Source: Zancudomyces culisetae (lineage: Eukaryota > Kickxellomycota > Harpellomycetes > Harpellales > Legeriomycetaceae). From it: 19,647 nt of DNA. How positions within the stretch are numbered: the first letter of the stretch is position 1; each line of letters begins with the position of its first letter. A model generated the notes under the pieces. The model had not been told where the DNA came from. It saw only the letters and a list, made by a program, of their open reading frames with translations, and made no database searches. The stretch is taken from the NCBI GenBank assembly GCA_001969505.1, contig LSSK01001694.1, positions 1 to 19,647 on the forward strand, given 5' to 3'. Positions 9,714 to 17,277 of this stretch are shown here, one piece after another. A program made the translations under genes and the position numbers.

Positions 9714-11083
9714 CTAAGTTCTTATTTGTTTACTCTATCATCATAGATAATAGAGTTACTGTATTACATCCCGTGTTCAAATGATTAGTAAACATGTAGG
9801 GGGTTGTTTGATAGTAACATTTCTGCACATCCGCAAAAATGTTCCATATTGTCATTGCTATGGATAGTTTTAGGTTATTCATCAAACTTTTTATGTTTGC
9901 GATTGAAAGCATTTCGTCCCAATTGAATGTGATTCTAGTCAAGATGTTTAGCTTGGGTTATTTGCAATAAGCAGATTCATCATAAAAAATAAATCTAGAT
10001 ATGACCAATGGTTTCTTATCCCAAGCAATTTATATTCAAGTGCGTGATTTCCTTAACTTGGTTTCTTTTCTCCATTGCAAATTTCATGCTGTGGGGCGTT
10101 CAGTGCTATTTTCAGGTTGACAACTATACTAAAATATACCTTACTCCATGTAAAACATTTCCACAAAAAACGAATAATACTAAAAGGATAAATTTCATAT
10201 CTTTTTACCTTCATACTTTACTATCATCTATGACTTTATTTTTTACAAAGTATTACATTCAGAATTGCTGATTTTTGGCTATGTTAATAGTATTTAGCCA
10301 CAAGCATCTTTAAGAATTTAACGTTTTTATTTACAACTCTAAATCTCCAAATAAATATTTTGTTTTTTGGTTAGCAATCGAATCATCTATTGTATCATAA
10401 ACACAAAGAGGTGGACTTTTATAAATAAAAAGTTGTGAAGTCATACTTAAGTTCTGGTAACTTTTGTCGTTCCTTAGCTATGATAAAAGCTCTAGAAATA
10501 AAGCAATGGGTTTGTGATTAAACTGCATACTTGGTGTATAGACATTTGTAATTTTTCAAACCTTTTATTCTTAACAATGCCAAAACATAAACTTGATCAT
10601 ACATGTTTATTTCATACAAACAACCGATAAAATATTAAATTTCTTTTAACCGAGTTGTGATAGGTAATAGCAGACAAGGAGTTATCTTGAAAAGAATGGT
10701 CCTCAGGTTGAGGTATTGTACAGTACCATAACTATGTTAAAGGTTGATAATGGTTGGTGATAGAATAATGGTTCCTTAGGAATATCTCTGTTTTTCACAA
10801 ACAAGTATTAGACAGTCACTACATTTTCATACATATACTGTGATGAGTGGGTAAGTTACACTTTCACAAATTCTGGTTCCCTGTCATCAGAGATTCATTT
10901 TTACAACCCTACCAATATATTAATAATTTCATTAAAAATAACTTACTGAGTGGCATTTTATAACGTTTTATTTTATCGTTAAAGTACCCACTGACATTTC
11001 AAGTTAATTATACTCTATAATAATAAAATCAGTAAATATGGTTTTGTAGTTTTGGCGAGGTTAATCAGAAATTTTTGTGGCAA

Positions 11084-11129
11084 ATGTAGTGAACTACATA
11101 CATGTCTTTTCCCAACAATTGTGGGGAAA
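11084..11129. repeat. Two adjacent palindromes (hairpin-forming)
   Basis: First palindrome, 11084-11099: arms ATGTAGT and ACTACAT around GA. Second, 11108-11129: outer arms TTTCCC and GGGAAA around the perfect 8-mer ACAATTGT, with one A/G mismatch pair between the blocks. The two are separated by 8 nt. They lie about 435 bp upstream of the gene starting at 11564 and could be a dyad protein-binding site or an RNA 3'-end structure. Only the symmetry is certain. Confidence 0.5.
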
Positions 11130-11563
11130 GCGTGTTTGCACATATGAGGAAAAGATAAAAGTTATCAGATAACAGTCCCAATATATAGAAACATAGTACC
11201 TTTCTTATTTAATATAAAATTAATTGTCATTTTAGTCACAAAAAAAAAATATAATGTATTCTACACGCGAATACTATTACTAAGCTAAAATACATAATAG
11301 CAGAACATGATATCTGTGTTATTTTTGGTAATTTTATTATTTTATTTATATTTTTGCTTTATTTAATTAAAAGCTGGGATGTAAAGTGTATGCGGTTCAG
11401 TTTGATTGTTATAGTTTTTTATCTACATGGTACACTGTAAAGTATCTATTAACTATCGAATGCTGTTATTTAATTTAGAGCGTGCTCTTGAAGATGTCTT
11501 TTGCTTTTTTTGCTTCTTTTACTTGACTTTATGTAACATCTTAAAATTCTTAATATAAAAAAA

Positions 11564-12545
11564 ATGGCGTATAACTCAGAATACATTAAAACCAAAGTAC
11601 CCGCATATGCATTAAACATTGGGGATAAACCATTGAAATGTGGATCTTTTAGTAAAGTACAGTCTGAGGATGGCTCATATATAACCAAGCCCAAAAAACC
11701 TGAGGTCGAAATATCAGCCAATGATAGCGATTCGGAAATAGAAGTAATCAGTTGTTTGGATGGTAAGATCAATAATAGTCATCGTTGTTATACTTTCAAA
11801 CTATCGTTTTTGCCAAACCAATGTTTAAACAGTGCTATTTTTTTATAGATGATATAGGTTCAATAGATGATTATAGAAGCCTAAGTGGTTCAAGTTTAGC
11901 ATCTGTAAATAGTGAAGTTAACGTGTTTTCGAGGTAAGGCAAGATGGTATAACTAATTCGTAGCTATATATGGCTAACTATGTAATATATGCTAGTGTGT
12001 TCAAGTTCAGCTTTATACTACCACACGGCATTAATGAAAGGTTATCAAAACAGGAAATCAAGGTATACGAGCTTGTTAGATGCGGAAAATATGGCAAGTG
12101 CATGTAATTTTACAGCTAAGCGATTGATGTAGTTTATTGAAATTAATCCGTTTTTTTTTAAACAGAATATAGATGGTCCCAACTAAGTAAAATTGACAGA
12201 GAATGTGTATCTATTATTGAGGAGCTACTCAAAGAATATCCTTTTATCTGGAGTAGCATAAAGTCAATATATAAAACATGTGATAATACGGACCTCACAG
12301 TCGAGTCTAATAGACCAGTTATAAGCAAACCGACCCTGCAAAAGGATGTTCCCTTTTTATTTCATGCAAATTCTACACTACAACCTTTGATTGAGTTCAA
12401 GCTTCATTCCAACGAGTTATTTGGAATACCTAATAATGATCTAATTAAGTCCATCGACCTTAGAAAAACTATGGACAAGTATTTCGTTAAAAAAATGTTA
12501 TTGATACAACAAAAGCTGTGTTCACCAAGTCAAGGGTTTATATAG
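11564..12545 (+). CDS. Unknown protein, four-exon gene with a SUMO-interaction-like motif
   Basis: Start ATG at 11564. Exon 1 is 11564-11762 (donor GTAAGA), intron 86 nt. Exon 2 is 11849-11933 (donor GTAAGG). Exon 3 begins at 12011 after TTCAG. The last exon runs to TAG at 12543-12545. Preferred model: exon 3 ends at 12093 at a GC-type donor (GCAAGT), and the last exon starts at 12166 after the T-rich tract and AAACAG. This keeps one frame and gives 248 residues. Alternatives are in the findings. Exon 1 carries DSDSEIEVISCLDDD (IEVI at residues 59-62), an acidic-flanked hydrophobic core as in SUMO-interacting motifs. The later part is helical and charged (KYEYRWSQLSKIDRE, then IIEELLKEYPFIW). 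No signal peptide or membrane segment is seen. I do not recognise the family. It converges on the PGAP2-like gene, 121 bp away. A soluble, possibly nuclear protein is a guess from composition. Confidence 0.6.
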
Positions 12546-12666
12546 CTTTTTTGTGTGGTTTTGCTAGTACATTAAAATAACTGGGATTTGTATTAGTCTG
12601 AATTCAAAGTTTATGCTTTTAGGTATTAACTATATTAAAAAAAACCAAATAAAGGTTGAAAATATC

Positions 12667-13804
12667 CTATAAATTTTTAGAAATGTTCAAATCCTTTGAA
12701 ATAGCAAGTTCTACTAACTCAAATTCATAAATAGACATATGATCAAATAGGACATCAAGCAGTATAAGAAGCCATTCAAACAGGGCGTATATCGAGTATG
12801 CTATAGATAATGTACAACATTTTAGCACGTATTTTCAACTTTTCAATGATTTTGTCATATAAACACTTAAAAAAATAAGATTGTTACCTCCAGCGACGGC
12901 GTGAACTTTGTGTTGAATAAAATAGTAGACCATAGGCACAATGGCCAAAAAAAATGCACTCGCCACAATCTTTCTGTATTTAGTGGCAGTGGATGAGGTG
13001 CTTGGACTAATTTTAGATAGCAAGGTCAGCGAAGAGCCTGTGGAAATGGACATAAGCATATAGGGGAGAGTTAGGAGCATATACAATATCATAAATACAT
13101 CATGGGCATCATGATCATCGCTACTTGTTATATAAGCCCATCCTCCACAGGTTACAGTGCGTACAAAACCTATAATAAATAGAATAACGGGCTTTTTCGT
13201 GTGTATAGCGTGGCCTCGAGCTCCCTGAGATGTACAATAGTACCATAATATCAAAAGCATGAGTCTGAAAGGACAAGTAAGTGCGATCAGAATCTGAAAT
13301 ACACTTCTTTCTGGATACCTATCCCCAATCGATGCACTCACACTTGGAAACCATTCCTAGTTTTATTTTCGATACGGGTTTTTAATTTGCTTTTAATTAT
13401 GTTTATATTTTGTCGAATGTTAACGGTTGGTATATAAATAAACAGAGTTATACCTGTGGATAGCCATAATGCTGGTTTTTTACTATTTTCAAGAAATGGA
13501 GCTTCCAACCAATGAACAATGCCGATAAAAATGCGGCTATTCCAGTCAAGCAGACATTGTTACTTCAAATTTTTGTAGTAGGATAGACGTGTTTAATACT
13601 TACCATATGCACAGGTCGTATGAAGAATCGAAATCCATCTTCCGTTGAGCTATAAGGTAAGTGTTAGAATACAAGCTCAGATAAAATAATCGACCAATCT
13701 TAGCAATCCTTAAGTGTTCTTTTCAACAATTTTCCTACCTTCATGCTCTCTTCAGTATATCGAAGCCCTCTATTAAGAATGGGTGCGTATGTACCGACGC
13801 TCAT
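12667..13804 (-). CDS. PGAP2: PGAP2/FRAG1-family GPI-anchor lipid-remodelling protein, five exons
   Basis: Exons on the minus strand: 13739-13804, 13604-13638, 13454-13562, 12888-13356 and 12667-12800, joined in one frame (270 residues, TAG). Introns are 100, 41, 97 and 87 nt with GT-AG ends. Signature blocks: HYGYPQ then EWFPSVSASIGDRYPER (71-87) across the exon 3/4 junction; CGGWAYITSSDDHDAHD (140-156); and HKVHAVAG joined to AYSIYALFEW across the last intron. These match the Frag1/DRAM/Sfk1 family member that acts in lipid remodelling of GPI anchors in the ER/Golgi membrane. Several hydrophobic segments fit a polytopic protein, the first being VCLTGIAAFLSALFIGWKL (about 37-55). The length is close to human PGAP2 (about 254). 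The 5' end is less sure: exon 2 uses a weak acceptor (CGGAAG), and an alternative start is the ATG at 13636-13638, which would drop exon 1. Confidence 0.85.
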
Positions 13805-14342
13805 TTCAAAATGATTGTAGTAAAAATGTGAACAAAGTATAGCAGTGGATAATAGACTAGCCTTTTAATCTCGAGTTTACTCTGTTTATTTATTTATTTT
13901 TTGGGGGCTCTGCCAGGAAAGTTTACTCTTTATTGTTTACGATTTTGTAGTCTTTTTTTATTTCAAGAATTTGTGTTCAAGGTAAATGCTCAATATTAAA
14001 ATAAAAAATTCAATATTGATTTCGTTATTCTTATTTTCAATTGGATTTAAAGTCTGATAGCCAATTAACATTTAGATGTCTCTGCCACTAAGCAGTAATT
14101 CGCAGAAAAAACATTAGAGATTTCTTGTATTTGGCCAATTAATAGCCGATAAGGGTATTTTACTTTTTTTTTGGAGGTGAGAGAGGGGCTTTTTGATATG
14201 CAAATGTAAATGTTTGTTAGCTATACTATACATTATGAACAGGTAACTGAGATATAAGAAATAGATTACTGAACAAATATATACTTTATTTACCAAAACG
14301 GAAGGCAGTTCAATTGCATTAGAAAAAAAGTTATCCTTGGAT

Positions 14343-14366
14343 AAATGTCAGATCTACTTGACATTT
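14343..14366. repeat. Perfect 8-bp inverted repeat
   Basis: Arms AAATGTCA (14343-14350) and TGACATTT (14359-14366) around an 8-nt spacer. It could form a hairpin or be a dyad binding site. It lies about 1 kb upstream of the gene starting at 15299; no function can be assigned. Confidence 0.5.
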
Positions 14367-14396
14367 CACAGAGCTGGGTGGGGACAACAGCGGTGA

Positions 14397-14411
14397 TATT
14401 GGTAACCAATA
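14397..14411. repeat. Inverted CCAAT-box dyad
   Basis: TATTGG-TAA-CCAATA is a perfect 6-bp palindrome around 3 nt, placing two CCAAT pentamers on opposite strands. CCAAT is the target of the Hap/NF-Y complex in fungi. The site is far (about 890 bp) from the next start codon, so a regulatory role is only possible, not shown. Confidence 0.3.
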
Positions 14412-14947
14412 CATGTAATTGTTTTTGTGTGGCTTATTTCAGTTTCAATATTTTCGTAATAAGCAGCTAACTCTATGCACAACTAGTTTAGCACTGGATG
14501 ATTTTTAGTAGATGGAAAAGCGCGGATGATGTTTGGTAGCCAGCGATTTTTGGGTAACTGTGGTTGAAAATCTCCTTTAATTGTGCAAAAATCATGATGT
14601 TTTTCCAAAATCACAAGTACATGTAAAAGCAGTTTGTGATATATTTAAGCAATTTATATTTGGTAAGCCCATATTTGGATAGTGTTTAAACAATATACTG
14701 TAGTAACAACACTGTGGGTTGTCAATATAAACGTCAAATAAACATAAATGAAAAAGAAATAAGGATTGCCATTTATCATGCAAATAATTTCCAGCAGCGA
14801 ATTAAGGCACCATGAAAAATGTAATTTTTGAATTTACACATTGACAATGAATGAAAATGAAAAAATGTCTGGGAGTTTTGGCAATTTTACCATTCCAGAT
14901 ACCAGACAAAAATGAAAACTATAAAGCAATAAAGGGAAACTACCCAG

Positions 14948-15073
14948 TCAACTCAGAATGGCGATGGAACCTCGCAACATCTTTACATTCTTTTCTGTGT
15001 TTATCCAGTTAACAAAGCCCGCATTCTGTGGAAAGGTTTGGGGAAGTTCATTTTTAGAAAAATTACGTAAACC
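14948..15073 (-). pseudogene. Relic of an NHLRC2-like thioredoxin/NHL protein (N-terminal piece)
   Basis: The minus strand reads 41 codons before TGA (14948-14950). Within them FPQNAGFVNWINTEKNVK and MLRGSIAIL match the segment just before the thioredoxin motif of NHLRC2-type proteins, where the pattern is FP..(L)xW(L/I)NT...(L)xGK(I/V)(V/A)(I/V)LDFW.YCCINC. The expected DFWTYCCINC continuation is missing: the next codons are a stop, and no splice choice I tried in the following kilobase restores it. No clear upstream exon was found either; an acceptor-like TATAAG precedes the first codon. I therefore read it as a leftover of a lost gene. In the intact family the protein is a redox-fold NHL-repeat protein. 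An exon of an intron-rich gene with poorly placed neighbours remains possible. Confidence 0.45.
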
Positions 15074-15254
15074 CTTATAATAACATTTTAAATCCAGACT
15101 TGGGTAAAGAAAAATAAGATTTTTTGGGCATGATTTCCGACTAGGGTTTGGAAAAGGGCAATGTATGTTGGAAACATCAGCAAGTAAATATCATATATAT
15201 ATTTGGATAGGTACCAAAAATCCAGTTGGTCAAATGTAATCCGCGATGCAAGCC

Positions 15255-15265
15255 TTTTTTTTTTT
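15255..15265 (+). promoter_or_regulatory. Poly(dT) tract upstream of the SH3BGR-like gene
   Basis: Eleven consecutive T lie 34 bp before the ATG at 15299. Such tracts disfavour nucleosomes and are common in fungal promoters. Runs of A and T are frequent in this AT-rich DNA, so the call is tentative. Confidence 0.25.
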
Positions 15266-15298
15266 GTTGAAAAAATAGGTAACTAGTAGAAAAATACA

Positions 15299-16444
15299 AT
15301 GGATCCTGCAAAAATTCCGTCCAAGAGAACGGACAGCTTGACACAAATGACAATTCGTATAGGTGGTGACATTTCCAACAGACGTAGAACGATGACCAGA
15401 AATGTGGTCAAAGATGAAGGCGATGCAGATAAAACCAGCGGAGTAGGGAACTCTGGAAAGGTACTGGATGGTGACATTTCTAATGATAAAAAAGAACAAG
15501 AGCTTGCCAATCTAATCGAAGCAATCAGTGTACATAGCAACAACTTAGATGACAACACTAACATTAAATTCGCGGATAACTTTGGTGATTTGGAAAAAAG
15601 CAATATAGAGATCACTCCAACAGCTAGTGGGGCGTTACCAGAAAGCTATGAAGAAAAGGATGGAGGGGTTGAATCCAGTCCAAACACCAATATGGATGAT
15701 ATATGTATGCCAAAAAACAGTGATAATATCTCATCTAAAAAGGAATTTACGGTGAACGAAGTTAGTAGTATAGACTCAAAGGACAAAACCGTTGATATAC
15801 AAGATCTAGAAGAACGGAAAAGTTCCTTAGGTGTAAAGAACGATAAAGTCGTAGCAGACAATACTTTAGAGAACAAAATTGACAACGCACAGACACCTAA
15901 AAATACAAAGGAAGTACATGAGGCCTTAACTTTAACTAGAACAACAGATGAACTTTCTAGTGCTGGAAAAATCATACCATCTGAATCTTTGAGCTCACAA
16001 TCTGACAGTAGCAAAGAAATGAGTTTCAAAAAGTTAGAGATTCAAGATGAAAATCCAACGTCAATTAGCAAAAATGATAGTACTCTGGATCCCCCAGGGG
16101 CTACTGGTGGGAACTCTGGTCGAGGTGAAAGCGAGGAAGAATATATACCTCCTCGGGTTCGTGTGTATGGTTCTACAGTATCTGGAAATAGGAAATACAA
16201 GAAGGAGGTCCAAGAGGTGTTTCGAATTTTGGAGGCATTTGAAATTGAATTTGATTTTGTTTGCATTGCAGCAGATCAGCAAGCCAAATCTTATGTGAAA
16301 CGCAAAGCCCTTGGGAATATGACTCTCCCACAGATATACGTCGATGGTGAGTTTGTAGGATTTTATGACGATCTTTTCAACGCAAATGAGGACGGTGAGG
16401 TGGAGGAGTGGTTGGGCCTGGATGATGAACCCTTTGAGTATTAA
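15299..16444 (+). CDS. SH3BGR-like (glutaredoxin-fold, cysteine-less) domain protein with long charged N-terminus
   Basis: A 381-residue intronless frame, ATG to TAA, with an in-frame TAG 12 nt before the ATG, so the start is well set. Residues about 1-280 are rich in Ser, Asp, Glu, Lys and Asn and look disordered. Residues about 286-375 form the domain: RVRVYGSTVSGNR, then VFRILEAFEIEFDFVCIAA, KSYVKRKALG, LPQIYVDGEFVGFYDD, and NEDGEVEEWLGL. This is the SH3BGR/SH3BGRL type of thioredoxin fold: beta-helix-beta start, conserved cis-Pro in LPQ(I/L), and GE..G..D. At the position of the glutaredoxin CxxC there is STVSG; the only cysteine in the domain is in the second strand, so redox catalysis is not expected. 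In animals such proteins act as small adaptors. The acidic C-terminus (DDEPFEY) follows directly. Cytosolic by composition; the exact role is unknown. Confidence 0.8.
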   Translation: MDPAKIPSKRTDSLTQMTIRIGGDISNRRRTMTRNVVKDEGDADKTSGVGNSGKVLDGDISNDKKEQELANLIEAISVHSNNLDDNTNIKFADNFGDLEKSNIEITPTASGALPESYEEKDGGVESSPNTNMDDICMPKNSDNISSKKEFTVNEVSSIDSKDKTVDIQDLEERKSSLGVKNDKVVADNTLENKIDNAQTPKNTKEVHEALTLTRTTDELSSAGKIIPSESLSSQSDSSKEMSFKKLEIQDENPTSISKNDSTLDPPGATGGNSGRGESEEEYIPPRVRVYGSTVSGNRKYKKEVQEVFRILEAFEIEFDFVCIAADQQAKSYVKRKALGNMTLPQIYVDGEFVGFYDDLFNANEDGEVEEWLGLDDEPFEY

Positions 16445-17277
16445 CATTTGTGTTTACATATACAAATTTATACTGTACCACGCATTGTTATTTATAGACT
16501 TTTAATAGCTTGTTTACACTTTCTCCGAATGAAAATTTTACACAATGCTTCAAATGCTAGGTTGTAAGATTAGTGCAAAAATAAACACCATTTTGTGAAT
16601 CTTTGACTTTTGACATTAGTATTTTTTTATTTTGCATGAACTTTATAAAAACGGCATTACATTAGTCTTATTTGGTATTAAATTACATGGTTATCTTGGA
16701 TTTATGCATCGAAAAAGTCTAAATTAAGCCGATATACAGTCGTTGTCTGGTTTACTAAGAGCAATTAAATGTACTTTACTGTGGTCTAATTATTGAATTT
16801 TGGACAAATCGAGGCGGTTTACACAATAATTTCGAGGGGGGGGAAGGGGATAGGGATAACAGTGTTACAGCTATCTTTGAAAGCTACCACTATTTATTTC
16901 CAGCCTGGACAACAAAAATTAAAATTTCCTATTTGCACGCGGTAAATTAAATTTGCAAGCAGAAGCCTAAAATAAAATTCTAACCCAATATTATTCGATC
17001 GCATTTTTAACTTTGTGTATTTAAATGGGTTATTTCTAAAAATAAACTATGTGAGGAAATTGTTTGATTAAATGTAAAGTTGTAAGCGGATTAAAAAAAA
17101 GCAACTAATATAACACTAAATAGTTTGTCCCATTTAGCCCTAATACCAATTTACAGTATACATCGTTTGAAATAATTTACATCTACAATAATATATTAAA
17201 CCCAAGAGAACATTAACAAGCTAACACTCATAAATATTCCGAACAAATACAGACATAAAGAAAGAAAAGTCACAAAA
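16445..17277. other. Spacer between the SH3BGR-like gene and FAS1
   Basis: AT-rich, no coding frame. It must contain the 3' end of the upstream gene and the promoter of FAS1. The last 88 nt before the FAS1 ATG are open in the same frame (from a TAA near 17188), but they have no ATG. A G-rich motif at 16836-16855 is listed separately. I can assign no TATA box or activator site with confidence. Confidence 0.6.
16836..16855 (+). other. Putative G-quadruplex motif
   Basis: G-runs of 8, 4 and 3, separated by AA and ATA, satisfy the four-tract G3+N1-7 rule if the run of eight supplies two tracts. It is about 390 bp past the SH3BGR-like stop and about 420 bp before the FAS1 start, on the coding strand of both genes. 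Confidence 0.5.

Larger units (their letters stand above)
8352..11563. other. Gene-poor AT-rich stretch with weak open segments
   Basis: I find no recognisable gene. Open segments noted: 8575-8871 (+, TTG start, 98 residues; Tyr/Ser/Lys-rich, spanning a run of near-repeated TTCCATT and CCAGAATC units near 8725-8767); 9602-9784 (+, 60 codons, no early ATG, containing a 9-bp tandem repeat); 9730-9942 (-, 70 residues); and 10008-10271 (+, ATG, 87 residues, starting with a hydrophobic helix). None resembles a known family, and at this base composition frames of this size occur by chance. Two adjacent palindromes near 11084-11129 are listed separately. The 5' region of the P450 gene must lie at the left end of this stretch. 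Confidence 0.45.
13805..14947. other. AT-rich spacer, no gene seen
   Basis: No intact gene. Open minus-strand segments at 14114-14296 (60 residues) and 14592-14783 (63 residues) are hydrophobic or Cys/Tyr-rich and match nothing I know. The left end should contain the promoter of the PGAP2-like gene. The region holds two small palindromes (14343-14366 and 14397-14411), listed separately. Confidence 0.55.

Noticed and set aside
13454-13562. Apparent frameshift in exon 3 of the PGAP2-like gene (a second frame reads HWLEAPFLENS)
   Set aside because: The frame that ends in YGYPQ is open through the whole exon, encodes the first membrane helix (TGIAAFLSALFIG), and joins in phase at both ends. The other frame is accidental.
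14114-14296. Hydrophobic 60-residue minus-strand frame
   Set aside because: The composition is what AT-rich DNA gives in this frame, and no neighbouring exon or family match supports it.
15230-16447. Several open frames on the minus strand and one alternative plus-strand frame over the SH3BGR-like gene
   Set aside because: They lie entirely across a well-supported coding sequence and have no family resemblance; they are shadows of it.
16851-16868. Sequence resembling the I-SceI homing endonuclease site (15 of 18 positions)
   Set aside because: The real site belongs to a mitochondrial intron system. The last third mismatches, no endonuclease gene is nearby, and the match overlaps a simple G-rich run.
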